From Tetracentron sinense (taxonomy: Eukaryota; Streptophyta; Magnoliopsida; Trochodendrales; Trochodendraceae): a stretch of DNA of 64,000 nt. Positions 34,225-45,469 of this stretch are shown one piece after another. A model generated the notes under the pieces. That model saw nothing but the letters and a program-made list of their open reading frames with translations. It did no database searches and had not been told where the DNA came from. The translations under genes were made by a program, and so were the position numbers. The stretch covers positions 620,001 to 684,000 of the forward strand of contig CM026555.1 in the NCBI GenBank assembly GCA_015143295.1. Direction: 5' to 3'. Numbering within the stretch: the first letter of the stretch is position 1; each line of letters starts with the position of its first letter.

Positions 34225-35060
34225 TTTCAGTTTGGGGGATTAGCATTTCGATGATGGCCTTTGCTTTGGCCGGATTGATCTCGATGCCTCGTTTGCTGAC
34301 AATAAAGCCGGGGAGCTTTCCAGATGAGGCTCCAAAGACGCATTTGGCCAAATTCAGTCTTAGGCCAAATTCTCTGAGTCTATCATAGAGTCTTTTTAGG
34401 TCTTTCGGGTGTTGCTCGGTAGTAGGTGATTTGACGATCATGTCATCAACAGACTTAAGTTGACTTATGGATCATGTTGTGAAATAGTGTCATCATAGCC
34501 CTCTGATAGGTCACCCCCGCATTCTTGAGTCCGAATGGCATGACCTTGTAGCAAAATGTGCCCCAAGGTGTGATGAAGGAAGTTTTCTCCATGTCTTCTT
34601 ATGCCATTCTGATCTGGTTGTATCCGGAGAAACCGTCCATGAATGAAAGAGTCTCATGCCCCGCGGTATTGTCGACTAGAATGTCGATATACGGGAGAGG
34701 GAAGTTGTCTTTGGGGCTTGCCCTGTTCAAATTCTGGCAGTCTATACACATCCGGACTTTACCGTCTTTCTTAGGTACAGGCACTATGTTGGCCAACCAT
34801 TCAGGATAGGTTGCTACTACCAGGAAGCCTGCGTTGATCTATTTTTCTACTTCCTCTTTGACTTTCTATGACCATTCGGGTCTTATACATCTCAGCTCCT
34901 GTTTGACCGGTCTGACATCTGGGTTTAAAGACAGTCTATGCACCACTAGTGCCGGGTCCAGGCCAAGCATGTCTGTGTATGACCAAACAAAGACATCGCT
35001 GTAGCTTTTCAGGAAGCTGATCATGTCTGTCTTCTGTTGCAGGTTCATGGTTGTGCCAAT
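34139..35060 (-). pseudogene. Tat reverse transcriptase, broken
   Basis: Reads the RNA into DNA. On the minus strand: SYSDVFVWSYTDMLGLDPAL (N-terminal), then KVRMCIDCQNLNRASPKDNF and LPYIDILVDNTAGHETLSFM with DGFSGYNQI (34,796-34,600). A stop follows at [10 protein letters not shown], then [19 protein letters not shown] and the active-site region, which reads VKSVDDMIVKS instead of VYVDDMIVKS. The Tyr before VDD has become Ser. The thumb region (LKRLYDRLREFGLRLNLAKC) follows. There are at least four in-frame stops in this domain. It overlaps the start of the RNase H stretch in another frame. Confidence 0.88.
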
Positions 35061-36342
35061 CTAGACGAGCCGGGGGTTATCTTCGAATCCAAGATTGATG
35101 GTCTCGGTATCCTCAATGTTAGACTGCAGAAAGCCTTCACTGCGTTCCAGAAGGTCCAGGAGTTCTTGAGGCGGTTCATCTTCCTGCTCTGAGTCATATT
35201 CCACTTCCGTCAGTTTCAGAAGGGTATCAGGGGTAGCCCTAGTACAACCAATTTCTTGGCAAATCAATTAGCTAAGTTTAGCATGCTTATGATTTTTTTT
35301 TGTTTTTGGTGGCTTCAGGACACTAGGCCTTCCAGGGGAAGAGTCCGTGTGATTTTCGTCATCAGCCAAAATGTTTTGATTCAAAACATGATTTTGAGTC
35401 AAAATGATAGATTTCATTTATAAAACAAACTGATTGTTTACAAAAGTTAACTCAAACAAAAGACAGAGGCCGATAGTGGCCTGACATTTGGATTTTGCAA
35501 GTAGGAGCAAAGAGAAATAGAAGGAGGAGAAGGGTGATGCTTGTTCACTGCTTGACCTTTCCTACACTGTTGCTGCCCCGGCCTTGGCTGGCTTCGATCG
35601 TGAGAGCCTCAGTCCACCATCAGATTAGTGGCTGACGACTGGATGACACTTCGGCGCTATTGGAGATGGTACAAACCTGTTCTCCTGTTAGATATTCTGA
35701 TTCTGCGGCAGCATCTTCGACAGTCAGCTCGTCGAACAAAGTGGCCATGCTGAAAACTTCTGGAACTGGATTCCCTGACAATTCAACATCTGGTTGAGGG
35801 GTTGAGGCACCGGGTACAGTAAGGTAAGACTCGAAGGTTCCGATCAGGAAGGTCACTGAGATGTGGGGTCAAGGTTTTGGTTTCGTCAACCGATTGTTCT
35901 TCTGTGTGAGTTTGGCGAGATAATCCTGATATGTGGGCTTGTAGCCCAGACCAAAGGATGCGGTATAACGCGGATGAGTATATCTTTTCTTCATTCCCTG
36001 ATTTCGGGCTCCAAGACCTGACCCTGGTTGGTAGTTCATTTTTGTCATCATCCTGACAAATGACGGAATCTGCTTCTTGTTCTGCTCTTCTATCTGGGCG
36101 ATAGAACTTACCTACTGGTTTAGGTAATGTTCGATTAGTTCATAGAGATTGAGTTTTGTTTGGTTTTGTTTATTAGAGGTAAGGTTTATGTCCCCCTCTA
36201 TTTGTGTTTGTTTGTCAGGGGTAAGGTTTTTTGTCCCCCCCCCCCCCCCCTTTTTTTTTTTTTTTTGCTGGTTAGGGGTAAGGTTTTATGTCCCCCCTAA
36301 TGTGTGAGTTCTTTGTAGGGGTAAGGTTTATGTCCCCCCCAT
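35061..36342 (-). pseudogene. Tat linker with G-patch-like motif
   Basis: Between protease and RT. At 36,051-35,869 the reading MMTKMNYQPGSGLGARNQGM fits a G-patch (M-x-x-Y-x-P-G-x-G-L-G..), an RNA-binding glycine-rich motif found in Tat polyproteins at this place. An acidic segment (PDTLLKLTEVEYDSEQEDEP, 35,230-35,150) precedes the RT start. Stops and homopolymer runs (C tract at about 36,234-36,250, T tracts) break the frame. Confidence 0.6.
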
Positions 36343-36981
36343 TTATTTTTTATTAATAAATCTGGTAGGGGTCCGCCAAACCCCCCTCTCCTTCTGAGAG
36401 GTTTTTTTTTTTTTTTTTTTAAATAATAAAAAAAAAAAAAAAGGACGTGCCCTGTCCGAGCTCCTGGATGTCCCCGAAGGAACTTGCAACTCCTCTAACG
36501 GAATGACGACTAGGTGGTCATCTTGAATGAATTTGATTCTCTGGTGCAGAGAGGATGGGATGGCTCCATCCACGTGGATCCACAGCCTCTCAAGGAGCAG
36601 GGTAAATGATGCAGGCACATTCACCACTTGAAAGTTTGTAGTGAATTGAGTAGGTCCGACTCTGATAGCCAGATCTATGTCGCCCAAATTCTACCTGGTT
36701 GAGTTATCAAAAGCTCTAAGCGTCACGGGTCTCTTCTTGACTTGGCTGAGATCCATTCCCAGGCTTTGCAGCATTGACAGTGTACAGACGTTTAGGCCGG
36801 AGTCGTAGTCGATTAGCACGGAAGATAGGGTTCTGTCCATGCACTGTACTGCGATGTAAAGGACCCAGGTATGGTCCCTGTCTCCATCTGGTATTTCCTC
36901 TTCTGTAAAGGAGATGACTCGGGGTTCTAGTACTTGGCCCACCATATGCCCTAGCTTCTCGGGTGTTATTTCTGGTGTCAC
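36343..36981 (-). pseudogene. Tat aspartic protease
   Basis: The polyprotein protease. At 36,981-36,691: TEEEIPDGDRDHTWVLYIAV, then LSSVLIDYDSGLNVCTLSML, corresponding to the usual LIDNGSGLNVC catalytic loop with the D of LID kept and N-G changed to Y-D. LGMDLSQVKKRPVTLRAFD follows. After a stop, 36,687-36,343 has GDIDLAIRVGPTQFTTNFQV and ERLWIHVDGAIPSSLHQRIK, typical of the second half (PWIH..GAVPSSLHQ). It ends in a poly-Lys/Ser artefact from A/T runs. Confidence 0.85.
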
Positions 36982-36989
36982 ATGGGCGC

Positions 36990-39252
36990 TATTGAATACC
37001 CGGAGGAGTTATTTCCAGTGATGTTCGGATGTCAGGAGAAGACCCAAGATTGATATCTGTGCTGGAACTTTACTTAACTGCTGGGCAATGTTAAATTCTT
37101 CTGCCTTTTCTAAAATTTTGAGCAGAACTGCAGAGTCTGCTGCTTCTTTGTCAGGGTCTGATACCCTTGTTTTCTCTGTTTCTTTCTCTTTCCATTTTCC
37201 TTTTACCAGCTCGGCAGTCGAAGGTTAGTACACCCGGCCTGAACGGGTCAGGTTGGCTATGCTCTCGCTCTCGAGGATGAGAGAGCGTGGAGCGGGTACA
37301 TGATTCAAGCTGAAAGGCTGGGCAGAGAGGTGAGGGATTCGGACTGGGCCGGTAGACGTTAAGGCTTGGGTTGGAGCCATAGGTCAATTGGTAGGACATG
37401 GGATTATGTAGACAATTTGCTCTTTGCCTGTTTCGAGAGTGGGTAATTGGACTGGGGCCTGGATGGCCTGGATATTTAACAGAGGGAGGGGGATAATGAC
37501 TGGAGGTCTGTAGGTAAGCCTGATGATGCCATCATCTACTACCGGTGCGATAGGTCTTGGCTGCCCTGCCCAGGGCTCTTCCCACTGTATGAAATTGATC
37601 TGGTTGTTGTGTGGGGGCAGCAGTGCCTGGGTGATGCTAGTGTTGCTTGGAGCCAGCTCAACTTAACCCTCATCCAGGAGGTCATGGATGGCGCACTTTA
37701 GGCCGATGCAATAATCGGTTGCATGGTCTGGGCCTTGGTGGAAGGCACAGTGTTGGTTGACATCGTAGTTCTTATTTCTTTTGTCAGGATGTAAGAGAGG
37801 AGTAGGGCCACTTAGAGTGAGGAGACCCTGCTTGGTTAAAAACTCTAGCAACTGGCTAAGAGTACAGGGGAGAGGAGTAAAGTTTCGAGGGGGCTTGTTT
37901 TGTTATAGGTTTTGCCCCTGATTAGGTCGGGCTGGCTAGGTGTTTCTGGTTGGCCGAGCCGGAGCTGCTGGAGCTGCACGAAGTCGGATGGGAGCTGCAA
38001 AAGCTACCATGTGTACATCTTCTTTCCGTTTATAGTCCCAGGGACTGCTGTTCTTGCTGGAGGAGGCTGTCGCTTTCGGAGAAGCTAGCCCTAGACTGGA
38101 GTGGATTACCCCACTCTTGATAGCCGTTTCAATACGGACACCAGTCTTGACAATGGTGTCGAAGTCAACTACGGGCAGTGTGACCATCAAAGTTGAATAA
38201 GGGTGCTTCAGTGTGCCCATGAACATGCTTGCGAGCTCCTCCTTCGGGATAGAAGTGGGGATTTTGGTGGCCATCTCCCACCATCGGGTGGCGTATTCCA
38301 GGAATGACTCGTTATTTCTCTGGCTCATTTACTCGAGCTGGCTTCGCTGAGGCCGGAGCTCTTGGTTAAAGGAATACTACTTAACGAAGCAGTCCATGGC
38401 ATCTTGCGAAGTTTTAATCTTCTGCTTATCTACAGACATCCACCAGGTCAGGACTGCTCCCTTCAGGCTTTTCTGGAAGTACTGTATCAGGAGAGGCAGA
38501 TTTTTCTGGTGTAGGAGCATGTCCCCCTGGTTGAGCTGTAAGTGCTGTCTTGGGTAGTCTGGCCCGTCATACTTGTCAAAATCAGGGACCTTGAAGCCTG
38601 TCGGTACAACCTCTCCTGATGAGAAGGTCAGGTCCTCTAGAGATAAACTGGTACTGGCGGAAGCAACTTTCAATCGTTTCATCTCTTCTTTCATCTATTT
38701 GATTTCCTCGTGCTGGTCACGAAGAGCCGTCGATGGGTCTGTAGATGAGAACGGTCTGTCCTGGTTGATGTGGGAGGCTTTAGGCTGCTCTGCTCCCTCA
38801 AAATGATCATACTCTGCATCTCCTCCACCTATAGTGGGTCCGGGGTTAGGTATGATGAATGGGGTATGATGAGGCTCAAGAATAGGCTGTTCGGCTGATT
38901 CACCGATTGGGTTTTGAGAAGCGGGTTCTTCCATCTGGGTGCCCAAAAGAATTGTCAAGGAATCCAGAACCTTGTCTAGTTTTGCTTGCATGGCAGCAAT
39001 GTCTCTATCATAAGCTTGTAGGATCTCATTGGTTCTTTGCTGCTGGTCAGTTGGTTCTGCCATTGTGTCTGAGCTGCTCTCGGACTGTGCTCTGACTGGT
39101 ACTCGCTCTTCGATCAGTATTTCTGTCAGGACCGCGTCTTCTACTTCTGTAAGAAGTGCAGTGAAGGATCGAGTCATAGGTCGGCTCATGCAACTGAAAA
39201 GAATGCAGTGACTAATCATGATTATGCATGAGGTGTAAGACGGAAAACACAA
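36990..39252 (-). pseudogene. Tat gag
   Basis: The structural polyprotein that packs element RNA. N-terminal part 39,252-38,695: MSRPMTRSFTALL and a Ser/Glu/Gln-rich head. 38,694-38,377: FKVPDFDKYDGPDYPRQHLQ, then LTWWMSVDKQKIKTSQDAMD. 38,328-37,936: QRNNESFLEYATRWWEMATK, the gypsy gag core. 37,851-37,663: a knuckle-like CAFHQGPDHATDYCIGLK. A Pro-rich tail lies at 37,660-37,150 (NLTRSGRVYQPS near 37,230). Frames are separated by single stops or shifts, for example at 38,376, 37,662 and 37,150. Confidence 0.85.
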
Positions 39253-39683
39253 GAAAGATTTTCATTGATTGCAGTGATTGAATGAGTGTGATACAGGACT
39301 GACTCAATAAAAGAGGAAAAGACTCAACCCTAGGCAGGCCAGTCGGGGATGGCAAAGTCAAGCGGTCGGGGCACACCTTCACAATCCATGACCTGTTGCT
39401 GGAGGGATATGATTTCGACCTCCATGCACTCAATTATCTTCGAGGCATTGTACATGAGGGACCCGTACTGTAGGATCCGGCTGGTCATCTCCTCCTTTGC
39501 ACTATCAAGTTGTTCCTAATGAAAGTGCAACTGGGCCCGGAGGACGGAGTTCTCTCTGATATCACCCTTGTGTCTCCTCTGCAAGGATCGAACTGTATGC
39601 TTGAGGCAGTCAACCTGCTCTTGCATGGCTATGAGTTCGCAGTTCTGCTCCGCTTCCTGTTACCTGAATGCACGCTGGGCTCA

Positions 39684-40975
39684 TCAAAGCGCTTTTTCTC
39701 TCTCTTGGATCTGTATTTGCCTTTCTAAGAAGAAGTCTGTCCAGGGAACCTCCATGTCAGCTATGGGTATGGTTCCTCGAGATGGGGCTGCAACTGGCAT
39801 AGGCAGTTCCCTAGGTGCTGGCATGCCGGGTAGAAGGTCAGGGCTTTCTACCCACTGCGAGTATGTAGAATCAGTTAATGGCCCTGTTATGACCACAAAG
39901 TCTGGCCACTGGTCTCTCCGTGAGCTTCACCAATCCACTTGGAATCGGTAGGTGAGGTGTTCAGACTGCTCGGAGAAGTCAACGAAGTCCTACTCCAAGT
40001 TGTCTATAACCGAGATGCGCTGAGGGAGCTCAAACTGTCTAAAGACCCGGAGTGGTACGTAGGCGGCTGAACCGATGATGCCAGCTAGTACCATACATCG
40101 TCTTCTTGCTATGACAACACGTGGTAGCTGTCTGCGAATAAGCCACACGCATTCCCATGTAATCTGATCCTTTGTCAGGTCTTGAAGAAGCTGGTAAAGA
40201 ACTTTAACATTAGTAGTCACGATCTGGCCCTAATTCTATGCAATCTTCTTGGGTAGGCTGTATGCATCATAGGGTACGTCAGGTACCGAGATGATGGTGG
40301 GTAGGTGTGAGACCAGCCACAGATACAAGAGCGGTGCACTGGCATGGAAGACACCCTTTCTACGTTCTATTGCAAGGTTGAGAGCCCTGAGAAGCTCTGC
40401 AAGAATGACCGGGACAACCGTCTTTGACTCCCGCATATCATCGATGATTCATGTCAGCACTGAGTCGGCGTAGGTGCGGCTTTTCGGGAACACCAGTTGC
40501 GACATGATGATGAGTGTAAAGGCATTGAGACCAGGGAGCTCGGATGCTGAGATGTCAGTGTCCCACCTGGGCCTGTATAGCTTTCCAATGAATGTATAGA
40601 GACCCTGTCATAAGTGCTCTTTGTGTCGTACTCCAAGGAGGCTGGCTTGATTCATAAGAACCGTGAGAGGCTTGCCTGAAAGTTTGCCTTGTAGCACGGC
40701 ACAATAGCATCACCGTCCATGTTTAGTTCGAGGATGCGCTGTATTTCCTCCAGTGTTGGACACATCTCGTTCTTACCGAAACAGAATACCATGTAGGTAG
40801 GGTTCCAACACTGGATGGCTGCGTTAATGAGGCGCCAATCTGGATCAACCATGGACATGTCGAGGGTGTTACCCAATATGTAGTACTGGGCCCAGGCGAA
40901 ATGTTGATCCCGAGACAGGGTGTCAATCATGTCATGAAGGTTTTGGTTATATGCCTCCTGGGAGGTCAGATGCAC
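39684..40975 (-). pseudogene. extra ORF upstream of gag, DUF7745-like
   Basis: The first part (40,975-40,652) reads DPDWRLINAAIQCWNPTYMV, then FCFGKNEMCPTLEEIQRIL. This is the signature of the plant DUF7745 domain (A.qfWdPty..F.FG..e.tPT.EEy...l). The second part reads RESKTVVPVILAELLRALN and ASAPLLYLWLVSHL, then PLRVFRQFELPQRISVI. It lies between the 5' LTR and gag on the same strand, as the ORF1 of Ogre/Tat elements does. Its function is not established. Stops at 40,651, 40,453 and 40,235 plus a frameshift near 40,480 kill it. The tail ends in EREKAL near 39,690. Confidence 0.7.
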
Positions 40976-41877
40976 AGGCCGTAAAGGCTGGCTGTTTGAC
41001 GGAGCAATCCCTGACGGACCTGCTATCTACCTGGCCAAATATACAAACTCTGTGTAAGTGTATTGTGTATGCAGGTGAAAATGCAATGCAAATGATGTAA
41101 TATTTTTTTTGATTTTTTCGTTAGGGTGTGACATGGCACATATGCCCTGATAGGGCAGCCGGACAGAGGTCTGGTATGCTTTACCTGGGTTGTTGGGAAC
41201 CGGGGGCCTATCAGGGCAAGGCGGGGGATAGGTCTAAGTGAAGACCTATATACCGGGGATTTGGACCCCCTGTGCTATGTCCGGAAGAGGGGTAGGATGT
41301 ATTTTATTACAAGTACAAGTTCGGCTCATCACATGCCCTTAGGAGGGTGTTTATCCGAGGAGGGTGTACCCAAGTAGTTAACCCTGATTAGAGACGGGTA
41401 TAGGGTGCAAGCAGGTTAAGGTTTATAGTAGCCCTCTGGATTGGCTGCTTATAGGCTATACCCTAACCTAGGTTACATGTATGCATGCTGGGGTATGTAG
41501 AATTATGTTCCTAAGAGTGGGAGGATCACTTAACACCATATATGCAACTCCCTGAAAGGGACGATTGGTGTAAGCGGGAGCGTTCAGAACCGTTTCCTGA
41601 GGATAGTCACCCAGCAGGCAAAGTTCCGCAGACCTCTAATACTTTTAAGCCCCTGTCACTAAGGATAGTCATCCAGCAGCCGTAAGCGTATTAAACCTGT
41701 CTAAAGGGTTTTTGGGTTGTTACAGTACTATGATATGGATGCAATGCATAGTACAAAATACAACCAAAAGAGATAAAAGAATTAGTATCTGCCTAAATCT
41801 CTAGGGTATTTGATTAAATTTGAGATTTAATTGGCTTAAACCTAGGTTATGGGTTGAACCATAGCGGTCCTAATTAT
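40976..41877 (-). other. Tat 5' leader, no gene
   Basis: About 0.9 kb between the primer site and the extra ORF. No supported coding. Confidence 0.6.
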
Positions 41878-41895
41878 TCCCCAGTAGAGTCGCCA
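41878..41895 (-). promoter_or_regulatory. primer binding site, Arg-tRNA type
   Basis: Four bases after the 5' LTR end, the minus strand reads TGGCGACTCTACTGGGGA. This is close to the TGGCGACTC(T/C)(G/A)CTGGGGA site that Ogre/Tat elements use with tRNA-Arg. It confirms the minus orientation. Confidence 0.85.
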
Positions 41896-41899
41896 GAGA

Positions 41900-44872
41900 T
41901 GTGAGCACGGCTTTCGGTCCCGCCCACAGGGATGGGTGGATGGCCTGGCGATGTGGTCAATTGATTTTATGTTTAAAGTCGTCACTTATTTATTCGGTAG
42001 GGATAAGTCCCAGTCAATGGATAAAGTCTTGGTCTGGTCAGAGTTCTAGGTAAGAGGTTCGGTTAAGCTCGGGGAAGGTGTTAGGCACCCGACACTTTCA
42101 TCATACGACGGTTCCCTACTCCCTAGGTTTAAGCCATTTAAGATCAAGTTTTAATCAAATGCCATTGATTTAGTTTATACTAACCCAAGAAGAGGAAAGC
42201 TAAACTAGAGTCGGGGCCGAATTGGGCTGCCTACGTACTCACATTGGGGTGAGATCAGATCGAGCGTAATTCTGGCACATAAGCTCGTGTCGAGGCTATG
42301 GGGAGTGTGTGTGCACCAAGGGTGGCTTAGGGTCTAGCTGAGAGGCTAGGGGTGGTTGACCGAGTTGGTCAAGTGCTTGGTATTGGGTCCGGTAGGCCTA
42401 AAGTAAGTCCGGTAGATTAGGGTTGGGCCCGGTAGGCCAAGAGGGAAGCCCAGTAGGTTGGTTTGGCCCGGTAAGCCTGGGGTAAGTCCGGTAGACTAGG
42501 GTTGGACCCAGTAGGCCAAGAGGGAAGCCCAGTAGGCTGGTTTGCCCGGTAGACCTGGGGTAAGCCCGGTAGACTAGGGTTGGGCCCAGTAGGCCAAGAG
42601 GGAAGCCCGGTATGCTAGGGTTTGGCCCGATAGGCCTAGGGGTGAGGCCAGGTGTCTTAACCAAGGGTTAGGATTGCTAACCGTGGTTAAGAAATGGGAA
42701 TTAACCGTGGTTAGGGGTGCTAACCATGGTTAAAAAGTCCAAAGTCAGTATTTTGGTCTTTTCAAAATTTTTGATTTTTTGGGAAATTTTTCAAATTTTT
42801 TCCAATGGTTAAGGATGCTTAACAGCGGTTAAGGAGGGGTGGTCACCATGGTTAGGGGTACTAACCATGGTTAAATGCCCAAAAAAAAGATCATTTTTGG
42901 GTTTCTCCTAATATTTTGGATTTTTTGAATATTTTTCCAGATTTTTTTCGGTTAAGGATTTTTTAACCATGGTTAAGGGTCAAAAATGGGGTTCACTCTG
43001 ATTAAGGGTCTTAACCAAAACAAAAAATGTCACAGAAGATATTTCTGGATTCCATGTAATATTTATGATTTTTTCAGAATTTTGCTAGGTCATAGGCCGC
43101 TTAACCATTGTTAAGGGGCCGATTGAGGCAAAAGTGGACCCAGGGTCCATGACAGGGTCTAGACTGGCATCCTACCCGGCTTGGGCCCCACAAGGTTCAG
43201 CAAATGCGAAAAAACCCAATATTTTATCAAATTTTAATCACAATTAATGCGGGTTTAACCATGATTAACAGATGAATCATAGGAATCTGAGACTACCAGT
43301 GGGTAGCCTGAAGTCCATTGAACATTTAGAGCCTTTGTGGGGCCCAAGAAGAGTTCTGGTGGGCCCCACTGAGGCCCAAAGTTGCCTCGTTGAAGTTCAC
43401 ATAAAATAACAATTTTTTTTTAAAACTCAAACAAATTTTTTTCAAACTTTACGGCGATTTTACCACTGATTTACTAAACCCTCGGGGGATTTGAGACCAT
43501 GGTTATGAAGCCTGCTATGAGATGAACAATTTGGGCCCTTGTGGGGCCCAAGAGGAGTTTGTTTATGGGTCCCACAGCGGTGCATAGTTGCTCCGCCACA
43601 ACTATTTTTCTGCACTGTCGACCCCACTTTGGGGTCGATTTTACCTGGGTTAACGGCGAATTCATGGGCTGAAATTTACAGGAGGGTTACCGGGTATGTG
43701 GGGATTCTAACCATGGCCTCGGTTTTTACCAAGGCCGAGTCTAGTCGAGGTTAAATGTGGCTGGCCAAAAACTATTTTTTGTAGAATTTTCTTTTAAAAC
43801 TCTCGTTTGGGGCTGTGGGGCTTAGCTCGTGATGATCCAGGGGGTCTAGGGGGATTTATCATGGATTGAGGACCCCCCTAGACCTTTGGGGAGGACTGCC
43901 ATGCTGTGGGGTGGTGGGTCCATGGCCACGTCTGAAGGAAAATCCCCTAAACCTACGGTTTAGCCTGCTGTAAAAAAACAAAACAAAAAAACAAAAGGAT
44001 AGGACCCCTGGAATGGGACCAGGGGCACCTTACAATGAGGAACCAAGTTTACAAAGGGAGAGAGGGGTGTACCCTGTTGTAGCTGTGGTGGAGAAGCCGG
44101 GAGAGGTGGCTGCGTGATGGTGGCGACTTGGGTGAGTTAGGGGTATTGGAGTGAGGGCTTAATGGAGTATGAGGGGTGATTCAAGGCCTTAAGGAAGGCA
44201 AGAAATGGTTTGGAAAAGAAGGAGGGATGGCTGGCTGAATGTATGAAGCTCCCTCTCTTTTTTTCAATTTCTCTCCAAAATAGGGTCCCCACAAAACGTG
44301 GTTCGAAGGGGGTTTAAATCGAGCGGTGATTGGTGGTCAATGGGAATTGCAACCCTAAGCTTTGGCTAGTAGGGTGGGCTCTAGGCAACAAAAGGGATGG
44401 CTATATGATATGCTCAGTTGAATTTTAAGTGGAAATGGGGGCTAGATGTGACTAGCCACATGTTACCATGTGTGCTAAGCCACTATGTACGTTCACATGG
44501 GCTATATGAGTTTTAATGTGGTGTGTGAAATACATGGCAACATTTCTCAAAACACATGTGTGCATGGTTAGTGGACCCCACCCTAGGTGAATGTTTGGAA
44601 ATGGGCTAAACTTATGGGACTGACTCTGGATTTTAGTCCATGGACCAAGGATTTGATCCAAAGGCTTGGGCTTTGGGGGTTTTAAACCATAGGCTTGATC
44701 CTTAGGGGCTTATCCTTAGGGTTTTAGCTATGGCTTGGGCATGGACCTATGGTTAAGTTGGACTAGGGTTTACCTAAGGTTGACTAGGATTAAGGGGACT
44801 CGGTTGAGGGCTTAACCATGGTTAAGAACCCTTAACCAAAGTTAAGAGGGGTGTAAAAATTGGGTGCTTACA
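41900..44872 (-). repeat. 5' LTR of the Tat element
   Basis: 2,973 bp, plus-strand start TGTGAGCACGG and end GGTGCTTACA. It pairs with 24,842-28,359 over its full length. By eye the two LTRs differ by single bases and small indels every few dozen bases, so the insertion is not recent. The tandem array at about 42,386-42,640 (79-bp unit) and the AACCATGGTT palindromes are present in both. Confidence 0.93.
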
Positions 44873-45469
44873 CTTAGTATGCTTCATAAGGTCATCAGCT
44901 CCTTACAACATGTTTAGGAGCTTTAGTAGAGCAGTCTCCATTTTGTTCATGTTGTAATTCAACACAAAAGCAGAAAAGGATTCCGGGAGAGAGTTCAAGA
45001 TCGCATCCATTTGACTTTGTTGATCAAGATCTGCACCAAGAGTCAAGAGTTCATTAATGAACCCTATCATCTTGATGACATGCTCCCGGACTGGGCTACC
45101 ATCAGACATGTTGGTTCCCATCAATCCTTTCATTGTCAACTACCTAGCAGTTTTGTTCTATTCCTCAAACATCTCCTTGAGATTTTTCAATATGTCCTTA
45201 GCCGTAGCAAAACCCTCGTGTTGCTGTTGAAGGACATTTGACATAGATGCAAGCATATAGCATTTAGCCAAACTATTTGACTCATGCCACTTTGAGGCTT
45301 TCTCAATCAGCTCTGGGGTCTAAATTGCCTCATCAAATTCCGGATAATCAGAAGTGAGAACATAAGCTATCTTCCAATAGATTAGCACAATCTCAAAGTT
45401 TCTTTTCCAGTCCACAAAATTAAGACCAGTCAAACAATTCTCTTCTAGAATCTTGGAAATAGGATTCAT
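44873..45469 (-). pseudogene. copia gag, 5' half
   Basis: Start ATG at 45,469-45,467 gives MNPISKILEENCLTG and NFVDWKRNFEIVL, the usual copia gag N-terminus, followed by LTSDYPEF. The UBN2-type body follows: SLAKCYMLASMSNVLQQQHE, then GSPVREHVIKMIGFINEL and QMDAILNSLPESF. In-frame stops lie at about 45,320, 45,160, 45,140 and 44,903. The frame runs into the Tat element at CTTAG and resumes at 24,841 on the other side. The first start was chosen for its homology and its position after the leader. Confidence 0.85.

Larger units (their letters stand above)
24842..44872 (-). mobile_element. 20-kb Tat-type Ty3/gypsy element, complete but inactive
   Basis: A 20,031-bp element bounded by TGTGAGCACGG and GGTGCTTACA, with the 5-bp target duplication CTTAG at 24,837-24,841 and 44,873-44,877. 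It lies in the gag of a copia element; the copia gag continues on both sides. The order on the minus strand is LTR, primer site, leader, DUF7745-like ORF, gag, protease, G-patch region, RT, RNase H, archaeal-type RNase H, integrase, long 3' UTR with satellite, polypurine tract, LTR. Protease-RT-RNase H-integrase order is Ty3/gypsy. The extra ORF before gag, the second RNase H and the giant size mark the Tat/Ogre lineage. All ORFs contain stops, so it is not autonomous now. Confidence 0.93.

Noticed and set aside
33392..34809. Plus-strand ORFs at 33,392-33,689 and 34,558-34,809
   Set aside because: They lie antisense to clear RNase H and RT sequence and show no content of their own.
42398..42664. 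Pro/Gly-rich ORF in the Tat 5' LTR
   Set aside because: A translation of the 79-bp LTR tandem array.
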